Assembly (NCBI GenBank): GCA_029891345.1
Contig: CM056995.1
Coordinates: 216,508,547-216,572,546, forward strand
DNA length: 64,000 bases
Direction of reading: 5' to 3'
DNA from: Dryococelus australis
Lineage: Eukaryota > Arthropoda > Insecta > Phasmatodea > Phasmatidae
Shown here one piece after another: positions 1 to 11,539 of the stretch. How positions within the stretch are numbered: position 1 is the first letter of the stretch; every line of letters begins with the position of its first letter. Below the pieces are notes generated by a model, which saw nothing but the letters and a program-made list of their open reading frames with translations, did not search any database and was not told the DNA's origin. Both the position numbers and the translations under genes were made by a program.

Positions 1-386
1 CCCTGCTTAAGATCTAGTTGAATGCACGTTGTGTATTATTCCGTCTTATGTAAAATTAATATTGCCAACGGGCTCATCTCTATATCCATGCGTCGGTCAA
101 GTGAAACTGTGAAATTATTAAGAAAGTAAATACTTTTCAAATCTGTTTGTTTTTACACTTCGATACATTACAAGAACAGAAAGTGAAAGAAATAATTTCA
201 ATCTATCACAAATGGTTACCTAACACTTTTTATTTGACGTTAAAATATGGCACTACTTTCCAGCCATCGTTACCAACTTACTGAGCGAATGTTACTCAGT
301 GCACCCGTTAAAATATATGCAGGCAGGAACAGGGGAATTTTTCTGAGGTTCATTTCTATAGTGCTCACTTTATCGTGAACAGCCTT
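1..386 (-). mobile_element. TIR element family A (copy A1), cut by window edge
   Basis: The right end reads GTGCTCACTTTATCGTGAAC followed by AGCCTT, the reverse complement of the family A terminus. The interior matches A2, A6 and A7 over its length. The outer terminus of about 38 bp is cut off by the start of the window. It has no coding capacity. The flank after the terminus is TC rather than the usual TA, so that target-site base has probably mutated. Confidence 0.85.
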
Positions 387-419
387 CAAATAGGGTTTAC
401 TAAAGTGAAATATCGACGT

Positions 420-2825
420 GGCAGTCATTTTGAAAATAATTGTCTTTGCGACCTAAAGCCTGTAAGCTTGCATTATATTCAGCAGCACCAATTTTGAGAA
501 AAATTGGGTGGAAATTGGTTAACTACTTCCCGACATATAGCACAAAACTTAATTTTCTATTTTAAAGAAATCATACGAAAAGGCTTTTAAAGGAATTGTG
601 TAAAAGAAGTTTATAATAAATACTGTCAGCATACAAAGTTGGGATGCATTTTGTTACTTTCTAGAATAGAAATGAAAATCTTACCTACATTATTGATATA
701 GCTGCCTTTATGAAAACCAGCGTCTGTCACACAAATCGTGTAAGTTCGCTTGGCCTTTCGTAGCACTTATGGTGTGCGGAATTTGGTGTCAATTAGTTGC
801 ATTGTTCTAAAAATGCGTCATAAATATTCCATTTCCACAACTGGTTCTAAATTATAAAAAGACTGGCAAAAGATGATATCTGTAGTACGCAATACTGATG
901 CTTCCAATTTAAATATGAATGATTACGTTTATAGATATGTCATACATAATCTTATACATATATGTTAAACCGCTTTCAAAAAATTCCTGCACCACATAAA
1001 ACATGTAACTATACATTACCACACGTAGCACTACTTGCGAATAAAATTTGGTAGGAATAGTATGATTGGTCCTCGAGAAATAGCATAAAATTTCCATTTC
1101 TTCATATGACACTAGTCATAAAATGCGGGAAAATATGTATTGTATTAGCAAATTTGATGACTGTCATACATGCTGTCTGCATATAAAGTTCGGTTGAAAT
1201 AGTTTGAAAAATATGACATACAGCATACATTTTTACATTGCTGTTATTTTTAAAATATGTGACTAACCCCTTCAGTCACATAAATTTTGGCGCACCACAG
1301 AAATATGCCTTGTCGCATGAATTTGGGGGGCATCGTATAATTGTTACCAGAAATACAATATACAAACTTAATTTTTCTTGTGGTGTTATCTTCCAAAATG
1401 GTGGAGAATAGATTTTACGTATATGCTCGTTTGATGCACAGATACTTCCAGTATAAAATCTTGAGGCGAAATTAGTTATATTGTTTTCCAAAATATACCA
1501 ACTAGGCTAGAAAGTTTATATAGCCACCATTTTCAATATGAAAAATTGAAACTCAAAAAATAAATAATTTTATCCTGCATACAGTAGTGTGTCTGACAAA
1601 TCTGGTAAGAATCGATTGAATGTTGTGTGAGATATTACTTAAAAATTTATTTATTTTTATTACCACTACCTTAAAAAATTGCGCACCGAAGATAATCTGT
1701 GTAGACACAACTGATAGTTGAAATAGATACTGCCAGCTTACAAAATTGAGTCAAAACTATTCGCAAGTTTTCGAAGATATAGGATACTAAGATGAAAAAA
1801 AAAAAAAACTGTAAGTAATAATGTTGAAAAGAAAAAAATGTTTATCCTCTTAAAACACACCAGTAAACATCGGCTGTTATAGTACGATTTGTTTGCCAAA
1901 TTTCATCCAAATCTTTTAAGAGTTTCCCAAGATATGATACAGAAACCTTTTTTTTATGTAGCTCTATCTCACAAAGTGGTAGGAATAGGGGCAGGGCCTG
2001 CTGTATAGAAATATTTAATTGTTTTAACATACACTTCCAGCATAAAAAGTTAAGCAGATATTTGTTCCATGCTTTCGTAGATAGAGGCATACTATGATAA
2101 AATATTTTCATAGCCACCATTTTGAAAATAAGTGTCTGGCCCACCTACAATATGTCTCTTTATTCAGAACACCGCAGTTGCTACTTGTCTACCAGATTTG
2201 GTAGGAATAGATTGAGTGTTTTCCGATATCTGACTGAAAAACTTTATTTTTTTATGTGACATCTTAAAAGATTGGGCAATAAAGAGTTTTGTATAAACGC
2301 ATTTGATGGTCGTAATACATTTTGCCAGCATACAAAGTTAAGTTGAAATAGTTTTCATGGTTTCTAAGATATAGGATTATAAAATAAAATTTCTGTATGG
2401 CTGCCATTTAAAAAAAAAATGCCGAGCCGAATTAAAACATAACAATTTACATCGCCTACCGCAGTGAAACTTGTCTGTCAAATTTGGAATGAATCGATTG
2501 TTTTCGGAAATATGACAAAAAATATTTGTTTCTTTACGTGGCACTATCTTACAAAATCGTAGGCAAAAAAGGCTCAACTAAGACACTTTTGATGGTTGTA
2601 ATAGATACCGCCCGTCTACAAAGTTAAATTGAAATTGGTTACACTGTTTCTCAGTTATAGAATACTACGGTAAAAATATTTATATGAACGCCATTTTCAA
2701 ATTACTGTCTGAGCCACTTAAAACATAAATCTACATGGCCTACCGGAGTACTATTCGTTTACCAAATTTCGTAGGAATTAGGTAATAGTGAGATATGATA
2801 CAAAACATTTATAAGTATTACTACG
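420..2825 (+). repeat. Left arm of inverted tandem array (~260-298 bp unit)
   Basis: About 8.5 degenerate head-to-tail units. The easiest landmark, a GCCACCATTTTNAAAAT-like motif, recurs near 428, 703, 968, 1230, 1522, 1815, 2113, 2400 and 2690. Each unit also has an AAATTTGGTAGGAATAGATT-like block, a block like TTTTTATGTGGCACTATCTT, and a block like GCCAGCATACAAAGTTAAG, always in that order. Units differ a lot from one another by eye, so the array is old or relaxed. There is no coding capacity. It resembles a decayed satellite or the tandem-repeat arm of a Foldback-type element. Confidence 0.8.
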
Positions 2826-4640
2826 GAAGGAGATGTAAATGGGTAGACCTATGTTTAAGTGCGTCAGAAAAGTTATTTTCAAAATGGTGGCCACACAGAC
2901 ATTTTAGATTAGTACAATGTATCTTAGAAGCCATACAATCAAAGTCACCTTGAATGCGGGATATATCTAATACAAACATCAAATATGTCAACACAAAGTA
3001 TCTTTTGTACGCCGTTTTGTAAGACAGTTCTACTTAAAAATTAAGTTTTTATGTTACATCCCGTGAAACAATATACTGGTTGCTATTGACTTTCGCAATG
3101 AAGTAGTACTATTGTAGGCCAACACACTTAATATTATTAAAGTGCGTCAGAAACTTTCTTTCAAAATGGCGGCTACACATACATTTTAGCTTAGTATGCT
3201 TTAACTACGATACCATATAAAATCCCAACTTAACTTTTTATGCTGACAGTGTATATTACAAGCATCAAATGCGTATACACAGAGCCTCTTAGGAGCACCA
3301 TTTTTAACATACGTACTGTCAGATGAAATATATGAATATTTTTTTCCGTATCTCGGGAAACAATTAACTGGGTTTTAACCAATTTTGCAAATAATTATAC
3401 TAAGTAGACGAAAAATTTACGTATTTAATTGGGTCAGCCACGTGTTTTAAAAAAAGGCATATTGTATTCATACTAACTTAGTACAATTAACTTACGAAAC
3501 CATGTAACTAATTTCAAGTTAACTTTTTATACTGGCAGCAATCTATGCAAGCATCATATGAGCTTATAAATTAAGCCTTTTCTTCGCCGGTTTAAAATAT
3601 AACACCACATGCAACATTAAGCATATTATAGTATTTCTACCAAATTCATGCGAGTAGATATACTATTCTTATCCAAATAAATTTTTTATGGTTTGAGGTG
3701 TTGGTAACATATTTTGAAAATAAGAGCCATTTAAATATTTTGGTTTAGTATGCCACAAGTCCCGAAACAATTTTAACCCAACTTTATATGCTGGCAATAT
3801 CCATGACAAGCATTAATAGTGGTACTATATAACATTTTTGTCCATAATATAAGAAGACCTTTATATATTAAAAGGGAAGTTTTATGTCATATCTCGGGGA
3901 CCAATAACCTTATTTCCGCCAAATTTTATACTCAATGTATAACTGATTTGTTTTTTGGAAGGAGGAACCTTCTTTTTAAAATGCGTCAATAAATATTTAT
4001 ATTAGTATGTTTTAACAGCTCAACAATTAAAAAATTGCAACCATATTTTATGTTAACGGTATTAAATTGAATCATCAATTATGCGTACATAATTATCCCA
4101 ATTTGGCAGCCTTATTGTAAGATAGTACTAGGTGAAAAATGGAACAATCGTGCAATATTTTCGGAACCATTCAAATAATTTCCATTAATATTCGCAGACC
4201 AATATTGCTACAGAAGACCATATAAATGTACATATTTTAACTGGGGTCAGACGCTGATTTTCCAAATGGTGGCTACATAAATAATTTACATATGTTTGTC
4301 ATTTATATTAAACAGTTCGACTTTGCAGGTTGAAAGTACCTATAAGAAGAATCGTATGCAGATCCTCTTTTTAGGCCTTTTTGTATGATTTCGCTAAATG
4401 AGAAAATGAAGTTTTTATGCCATATCTCGTGAACCAATAAACTTATTTCCACCAAACACTTTACATTGGTGTCGCTGCGGCAGGCCTAGTAAACTTATAT
4501 GATTTAAGTTTACTTTGACAGTAATTCAAAATTGATGCCCCCGTAAATATTTCACATTAGTAAACCTCATGTACAAAAACATTAGACTGATGAAATACAA
4601 AGCTGGTTCTCCGAATCTTACCTCCATAATGTTACACACT
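2826..4640 (-). repeat. Right arm of the same array in reverse orientation
   Basis: About 6.5 units of the same repeat on the opposite strand. The landmark appears as TTTTCAAAATGGTGGC-like near 2877, 3158, 3450, 3711, 3975, 4258 and 4525, with spacings of 261-292 bp. The block TTTTTATGCCATATCTCG is the reverse complement of the left-arm block around ATATGACATAAAAA. The orientation change near 2825 has no visible spacer. Last recognisable unit sequence is near 4640. Confidence 0.78.
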
Positions 4641-4912
4641 AGTTTATAATACGAGACTTTCTAGGTTAGAGTCCCTGGTAAGGTATGCTCGTATTTCAAA
4701 TAGTTCCACTGCTGTTGAATATGTTTCTGATTGTCTCTAGTGATAATGCTGGCAACAACACGTCAAGGCCGACCTACCCTCTACATTTTTAAGAACTTTG
4801 TTTTAACTTATTCGCACCCATGTAGAGGAAAATATACTCATTAGTAATATTAGTTGTTTCTGGTTGGACATATAATGTATTCTTCTGTATACTACCTCAA
4901 TGGCCACTGCTG

Positions 4913-5148
4913 TAGGCTGTTCACGGTAAAGTTTGCACTTCTCAGGCCTTGGTTACTTTTTTCTTTCAGCCATTTTTTATCCTCTAACCACTGTTTTAAA
5001 TAAATATTGCCATATTAAGTAATGAACACGGTTTGTTATTCCACCACAATTGGAAGTTAACGTCTAAGGTTACAATGAAATATATTTATTGAATATTATT
5101 CCAAATGAGAGAGCTTTCAAATGTTCTCACTTTACAGTTAAAAGCTTA
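4913..5148 (-). mobile_element. TIR element family B (copy B1)
   Basis: A 236 bp element. It starts TAGGCTGTTCACGGTAAAGT and ends with a degraded reverse complement (TTACAGTTAAAAGCTTA), followed by TA. The interior matches B4 in the same orientation and B2 and B3 in the opposite one, including the stretch TTACTTTTTTCTTTCAGCCA. It is non-coding and probably non-autonomous. Confidence 0.82.
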
Positions 5149-5999
5149 TAAGGAATATTAGTTTACACATTTAACACTCCACTTAAGCATTCAGCATAAA
5201 AATCGAAATTCAATTTAAAAAATCTAAAATCACAACAATAAATATAGACCCTAAACGGAAGTAAAATTGAGCTTAAAGATGTGCCAGAATGATGACAATT
5301 TCAGCTACCAGTCTATGAGCAATACAACAGTGGTTCTCTGAAAAACGTATGCCCTTTGTTTTCATTCTTGAATGTTTTATTTCCTTATGTTATATTTAAG
5401 AGTGAATTTTTACATTTTTAATGGATCTGGACACATGGAACCTTCCTTGGAAATACGTGCTACTGATAGTCTTAAGGGTCCCATTTCCTCTGCAGCCGGA
5501 AAGGTGGTCTACGATACACAAACGTACATGATGCAGTATCTCGGACCTACAAGTATATTCTATACTTCAAGGGTGTCGGGAGAAAAACAAGGAATTGCGC
5601 TCCCCCCCCCCTCCTTTTTTTTTTTTTTTGCAAAACCAAGCAAGTGGTGAGATCGGTTTTGATTCGAGGAATAATTTAGAATCGTAGTGTAAGTCACAGG
5701 AGAAAAGATACGCTGTAACCGAAAATATGCTGGTTAAAATATAAGGTTAAGATTCGCAGGGGCATATCCGAGTTCGTGAGGGACGGAGTTCTTAATAAAA
5801 ATAATATAATAACTAATTTGATTTTTAATTTATATACGACGCTGTAAATATTTGCACAGTTATTATTGACAGTATTAAACTACCTATCTATAATACCACA
5901 ATATTAATTTTCAATATTTAATGTCTATCTCAAATATTATGTAAAGTCAATTCACATACTTCATTTACACACATCAAAGCTATATATTACCATCATCAC
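5149..5999. other. AT-rich stretch, no gene seen
   Basis: Holds a 92-codon open frame ending in a C-run/T-run homopolymer tract at about 5600-5630 and no recognisable domain. Nothing else is supported. Confidence 0.6.
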
Positions 6000-6560
6000 T
6001 CACACATCCAGTTCAGTAGCCCCACACGTCATTCCCCTCTACACTGCACCGATGCTCGCAGTCCTCAGACTTCACTCCCACTGGTCATTGTCACAGCCAC
6101 TAGTCGCTTCGCTGGCTCGTCACTTGGCTGTATATGCATTCCTGGCTCTTAAGGTCGTACAAACCTTTAAACACTGGACTCTCGCCTTCGAGACCCATCG
6201 CGGCTTAATTAGTTTCGCTGACTCGACGTGGAAGTTCCCTCGTACCCCGAGTCACGCAGAGTGTGGCTAGAGTGACGACCAGAACATTCTTGCAACATAA
6301 CACCATAAATTCAATCCGCCAAGAAGCGAGCGCTCGAGTCCGTATAGGCTCATCTTTGCGGTAGTGGCGCGCCTTTGTATATATCTGTGTTATCCTCGGG
6401 TTACCGCTCACTCTTGAAACGCTGGTTCGCTGGCTCAAGATTGATGGGGTAAAGAAAGCGATGAATAGCAACAAGCATTCAACAATACTGTTACTGGTGA
6501 AAACAGCCATTGCCCAAGCAACTTCTGGAGAAAACTGGGGCTGCCCCATAAATACGTCGT
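6000..6560. other. GC-richer patch, unidentified
   Basis: Base composition rises clearly above its surroundings, with several CG dinucleotides and scattered GCTTCGCTGGCTCGTCAC-like repeats of CGCTGGCTC (near 6108 and 6426). Two overlapping open frames (72 codons on +, 114 codons on -) have no recognisable motif. It could be an old retroelement terminal region or an exon remnant; neither is shown. Confidence 0.3.
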
Positions 6561-6668
6561 AGTGCTAGTTGTATTTTACTTCTTGGATTACGTGGAGAAT
6601 TTGGAGGGTCTACGCACTTCTCAGTATATGTGCGTTGGTTTCTTGTAGATTAGTGTTGGTTTTAAGTA

Positions 6669-7090
6669 AAGGCTGTTCACGATAAAGTGAGCACTTTTGA
6701 AATCAACCTCAGAAAAATGTCACTGCTCCTACCTGCATATATTTGAACGGGTGCATTGAGTGGACATCGCCTAGTAAAGTTGGCAACGATGGAAAAGAAG
6801 TAGTTCCATGTCTTAACATCGAATTAAAAGGGTTAGGTAACCTCTTGCAATAACTTAAATTACTTCTTACGCTTTCTGTTTTTCTAAAGCATCTAAGTGT
6901 AAAATATTAGCGGGTTTGTAACATATTTACTTTTCTAATAATTTCATAGTTTCATATGACGGACGCATGGCTCTAATGGTAGGGCCAATGGAACTGTTAA
7001 TTTTATATAAGGTGGAAAGATACACAACGTCCATACAAGTAGATCTTAAGCAGGGCTTTCAAAAGTGCTCAATTCAACATGAACAGCCTT
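6669..7090 (+). mobile_element. TIR element family A (copy A2), best preserved
   Basis: A 422 bp element bounded by TA at 6667-6668 and TA at 7091-7092. The left terminus is AAGGCTGTTCACGATAAAGT and continues to about 33 bp (GAGCACTTTTGAAA). The right terminus ends in GAACAGCCTT preceded by TTTCAAAAGTGCTCA. It has no coding capacity. The TA target duplication and TIR length fit a MITE moved by a Tc1/mariner-superfamily transposase; that assignment is inference. Confidence 0.9.
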
Positions 7091-7162
7091 TAACAACTAG
7101 AACTGTGTCAGCTGTATATTTTTCTCTATCTTTTACAAGAAAATTTTTGTTTATACTTTAGT

Positions 7163-8470
7163 GGCGATAGAACCAGAAGAGATGGCGAGATATGGAACTC
7201 CACACAAACGGAAACAAAGCGAACGTGTGTATGAAGTGATGCAAAAACTATGACTTCAGAACTACGAGCACGGAATATTCTGTGACTGCAAACTTGAATG
7301 CACTGGAAGGATTAATATGTGCTTGAAAGACAGGAATTTCTTTTATAATTCCAATTATATGAATTTTTATGACGAGAATAATTCATACATGTACAGTTTT
7401 AAAGTCCTTTTGTAAATTCAAAGCCGTAGAACAAAGAAACCTGACGATCAGGCAGAACACTACGACTGTTCGTACAAGTATGCTCTTCGTGTCATAGAAG
7501 GGACTCTGGACTGTCATCAAAAAAGTTGTGGTATGTAAAATTTTTTTTATTGAAACCCACGCCATAACGAAAGGTAAAATATAAAATTTACGAAAGAAAA
7601 TTTAATTTACTGGGTAACCACCAATTAAAATATAGGAGACAAGAAATACAGAATTATATGTGCCACAAATTTAGGCAAGTTCACGAACATTATCTATATT
7701 TTAATAAAATGCAGTCGTTTCTGTTTTCATGTTAATAATCACCGATTATACTTATCAGAATATCTGAACGCCAATAGAAAATGCGACCAGTTCAAAGCAC
7801 AACCTAGTGCGCTAAACAGTGATGGAAGAAAACATGACAGTGATCTTCGAAGTCGGACAAAGAACTTTACCTACGAAAAGCACAGCTTTTTACTATCGGG
7901 AGAGAAGTGAATCGAAACATATCCAAGATGTATAAAAATGAGGAAGCTCTATATAGCAACAGATTATTTGAAAAACATTTCTTTAGCCAATATTATAGCC
8001 TACAATGCGTACTACCGAAGAAAATATTCCTTAGAACAACATTAAAATCCACGCTTTGTCAAACGCTGTCTTAATTCTGCACTTATCCTGATTTACTTTT
8101 TAAATAGAGGACTCACGAAGTCACATCCTTTCCTTTTAATTTTACTGTGAATCGCCTTCCGAGAAGTCTCGAACACCTACACATATTTAGTGACAGTGCT
8201 GATGGTCAGAATGAAAACTGCACAGTTGTACGATTTATCCATTACATAGTACACGCCTTCAAAGTTTTTAAATCTATAGAATTGAAATTTCTAGTTCGCG
8301 GGCACGCATACTTGGAGTGCAACAAGAAAATGGGTGTAGTTGACACTAAATGGCGAATTGAAGTTCCTACCGACTAGGAAGAAGCCATTATCATTGCCAG
8401 AACCAAGCCGCGACCATTCGAAATAATTTCTGTTGAGCAAGTGAATGTTCAAGCAGTAGTCGAGAATTAA
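7163..8470 (+). pseudogene. Decayed transposase-like gene (GQNxN / RGHxYxExD type)
   Basis: The clearest part is the C-terminal segment at 8147-8470. It carries SDSADGQNENCTVVRF, then FLVRGHAYLECNKKMGVVD and, past an in-frame TAG at 8375-8377, the segment EEAIIIARTKPRPFEII. This order (D-x-GQN-x-N, then RGH-x-Y-x-E-x-D, then ARTKPxPF) is familiar from a large, repetitive group of insect and cnidarian proteins with an RNase-H-like/DDE-type fold. Upstream, 7163-7560 contains cysteine-bearing segments (CDCKLECTGRI, DCSYKYALRVIEGTLDCHQ) that fit the N-terminal part of the same family but are interrupted by several stops. The first acidic residue of the usual DN-x-GQN motif reads DS here. It abuts element A2 on its left. 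Family recognition is by memory of motifs; catalytic status cannot be judged. Confidence 0.55.
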
Positions 8471-9269
8471 GTGAAACGAACAAATAAATTCAAACATAAT
8501 TTTTGTAGGAATATTTTAGTGAACAATGTGCCATCCTTTGTAAATTTGTAAAAACAGTTAATGGTGGTTTCTTGATTGTCTTTCTTTGTAGTATTATTGT
8601 GAAATGTTTTATTGGTATTTTATACAAAGATTATATAATCAGTTTTCAATAGTTTTCTTTTAAACTTAGTAAAATATTGACATTGTTAGAAGATTACAAA
8701 ATAGGATTTTTTTTGTCGGAAGTAATGTTTTTACCAATGTTTTACTCTATACGCTATTTTATTTGCCTTCTATCGTTTTGAATTTTTTAAAATGAATGTT
8801 CGAGAAGTTAGCAATAACATGTGTCTTTTATTGTCATTCCTTATTGTTACACATTCCTTGCTTCCTTGCAAGGGTAACGCATATACATGCCTCGTAGCCT
8901 CCACGCGTGAGGCACTGAAATATCGTGCACTCTTTACGTCGGTAACCCACCCGTGTGAGACTATCAGAGATTAACTTATCAGTATATGGTGTTACATAAT
9001 GACAGAAGGAGAGTGGCTTCACTGCAGGCGGAACTCATTATAATGTAGTACACAAATTACCAAGATACATATACATACGATAACATATAGGACTGCGTAT
9101 GTTTTGTCACGCACTTACGTACACACATATGCTAAAAAATTGATCACCCTGAAGGTGACCCCACTGAGGCTCGTGTGCAGGCACAGCAAACAATAGTATT
9201 GAAACAGAGAACATCAAAATATTGTGCCACATCAAGCATGTATTGCAGGGGACCAATACCGGCGGGATG

Positions 9270-9556
9270 CACTTGAATGGTGTTGGACGACCCACAGCAT
9301 GGAGGCAGTTGGCAATATGGTCAGGCATGGAGGCATACAGGCGTTGGATGTTCTGAGGGAGATCCTGCCACAGCTGGCGCAACTCACCCTCGACATCGGC
9401 CGTAGTTGTCGCTGGCCGAAGTCGCCGTCCAATCTGGTCCCGAACGTTCTCGATGGGCAACAGGTCTGGGGGCCTGGCTGGCCAAGGAAGTGTGTTGACA
9501 TCACGAAGGTAGGACAGAGATACCCGTGCTGTGTGAGGTCGGGCATCACCCTGCTG
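9270..9556 (-). pseudogene. Tc1-like transposase, C-terminal fragment
   Basis: The minus strand encodes QQGDARPHTARVSLSYL, then LPWPARPPDLLPIENVRD, then GRRLRPATTTADVEGEL, RQLWQDLPQNIQRLYASM and PDHIANCLHAVGRPTPF. This is the standard order for the C-terminal third of a Tc1-family DD34E transposase: the QQDNARPHTA box, WPARSPDLNPIEHxWD box, and the WxxLPxxxIxxLxxSMPxR tail. The catalytic glutamate of PIE is present. The second aspartate region reads QQGDARPH instead of QQDNARPH. The DNA-binding and first-aspartate parts are missing, and terminal repeats were not found, so this is a dead fragment. Confidence 0.85.
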
Positions 9557-10298
9557 TAAATGGAGCTATCAAGCTGCACCAGGAGGGGGAGGGGAGAGTA
9601 CATGGTGGCAGAATTTCCCTGACGTATCACCGCTCCATCAGTGTTCCTTTAATCACCCCCACTGGGGTGCAACAATAGCAGTAATTGGAACCCTATGTCA
9701 CGGCACCTCTCGGGGTGGTGTGCCACTCTACAACGAGGCATAGATCACGGCGCTGTCCAGGACATCTACAAACTCGAATTCGGCGATCGCCTGTATCCAG
9801 ACAGAAGAGAGAGTCGTCTATCAAAAAATCCCAATAGGTATTTCAAGAGATAATTATAATTTATCTATCACAATGTTCACTAAATTATTAATTTTCTCCA
9901 AAATTCAAAATTAACAGTTGCTTCATTACGTCGCGAAATGAAGGCCAATCATAAACAGTGTTTCATCTCAATCCTAGTCACGAAACGAGATCAGGAGATC
10001 TACGATCGGAAACTGGCCGTTCGCGTTGGTACAACACTCGTACATTGTACTCGGGTACAACTGAAGTTCATGTTTGAATTGAAATCTTAGGATCTCGGTT
10101 TAAGACTGTTAATGGTGCAACCGGGCATAGCAGTTTAGGCTGGACGGTTCAAATGGCGAGCAATGCGCCGAAACCTTAAACCTTCCTTTAGAAAGCCAAC
10201 GATGCGGGCCGACGGAGGTAATAGATGGTGGAGTGGCAACATCCTATCTTCTCCACGTTTATCAAGTGAAGCCGATGCCTTGCCTGACTTCTTTCAAC

Positions 10299-10338
10299 TG
10301 CGCATGCGCAGGCCGATTAAATACGTCAGCCGCCATAT
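10299..10338. promoter_or_regulatory. NRF1-type palindrome with adjacent CCGCCAT motif
   Basis: TGCGCATGCGCA at 10299-10310 is a perfect palindrome matching the NRF1 consensus. It is followed 20 bp later by GCCGCCATAT, a YY1-like site. The pairing is typical of housekeeping promoters in animals, but no exon with a splice donor is visible next to it. It could be a remnant or a chance match. Confidence 0.3.
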
Positions 10339-10379
10339 AATGAACAATGTGAAACATGCACCTTTTTGCCACTACTAGC

Positions 10380-11277
10380 CCTGCCCTTGTCTTTTATTAT
10401 CTTCTTCACTTTCGTATCTCGGCTTCCACTCCATAGACTAATACCTCAATGTGCGTGCCTCGTTCAAATTCATCCAGTTGGGCAAAGGCTTATTGAATGC
10501 GCCTTTGGAGCATGCTGCGTTTTGGCTACTTGGCTCACACTGCTACGTAAGCCTTACACTGTAAAATTATATTTGTAATTTTTAATGAGAAATCGTTTCT
10601 AATTTTAAAAATGCTTGGAACAATACAAAGATATATTTGGTAAAATTTATCATTTGAAAAAACTACAAGGGCCGTGTTTGTAATAGACCTCAAGAAATGT
10701 TTGTACTACACTGACCGGTATCCACCAGCTTCAGAAAAAAGGCAGACACTCAACAACATAATTACCCCCCCTCCCCCACACACACACGATATATATATAT
10801 ATATCGTTTTACAAATATATATATGTGTGTGTATGATTGTGCAAAATCTAAGGGTGATTTAAAGTGCACTTTCGTGTAAAAATAAATGTATTGCGAATTA
10901 GAAAAAAGTAAAACACTTAAAACCACTCGAATATTAATTATAAAACGACTTATTCAATAAAACGTGACCGTATAACTCATAACTCATTAACTGTTTGTAA
11001 GCTGCTCAGAACTGTTACATCGGCTCTCAAGATCTAGTTGTTAAAAGCCGTCCAAATCACTCAACTCAACAACAGAATCCTCAAAATGAAGCAAATAAAT
11101 GTTTCTTAATCAAATCATTTCATATTATTGTGTAGGTGTGGGATGTAGTCCCCATGCTGGCAAAGTGTAACTTTTCTTTTCGTAAAATCAATTTTCAACA
11201 TCTTTTTTTTGTTGCTCTTTATTATTAATTCATAAACATGTTAGTTAAGATTGCAAATAGGCCGCTAGGCTACTAAA
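10380..11277. other. No gene; CA/TA microsatellite at 10766-10837
   Basis: Contains a C-run, a CA tract and two TA tracts around 10766-10837, the two halves forming an imperfect inverted repeat (ACACACGATATATA against TATATATATGTGTGT). The rest is AT-rich with no recognisable feature. Confidence 0.6.
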
Positions 11278-11539
11278 TATATATAAAGGACAGGAATCCA
11301 AGTACTCACAGTCTAGTACTTGTCAATAGGCACACACACAAAGTAGGACGACACAGTTTTTTCTCGCGGTTTCGCGATCGCAACAAGAGTCCTACAACTA
11401 GCCGCCTGATGAAGCTGGCTTAGCCAACGAAACGTCGCGATCGCGCAACCGCGTGAAAAAACTGTGTCGTCGTATTTTGTGTATGTTCCTATCAACAAGT
11501 ACTAAACTGTGAGTACTTGTATTCCTGTCCTTTATATAT
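11278..11539. mobile_element. 262 bp near-perfect hairpin (fold-back) element
   Basis: The arms at 11278-11381 and 11436-11539 are reverse complements over about 104 bp with few mismatches, around a loop of about 54 bp. Arm landmarks are GGACAGGAATCCAAGTACTC against GAGTACTTGTATTCCTGTCC and CGACACAGTTTTTTC against GAAAAAACTGTGTCG. The inner part has CTGATGA at 11406-11412, a GGCTTAGCC stem, and GAAA at 11429-11432. It is non-coding. The likely class is a fold-back MITE or a Penelope-type terminal piece. Confidence 0.8.

Noticed and set aside
8792-9022. Overlapping 60-codon frames on both strands
   Set aside because: No motif; short and in ordinary sequence.
9224-9559. 111-codon plus-strand frame
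   Set aside because: Antisense to the Tc1-like transposase fragment.
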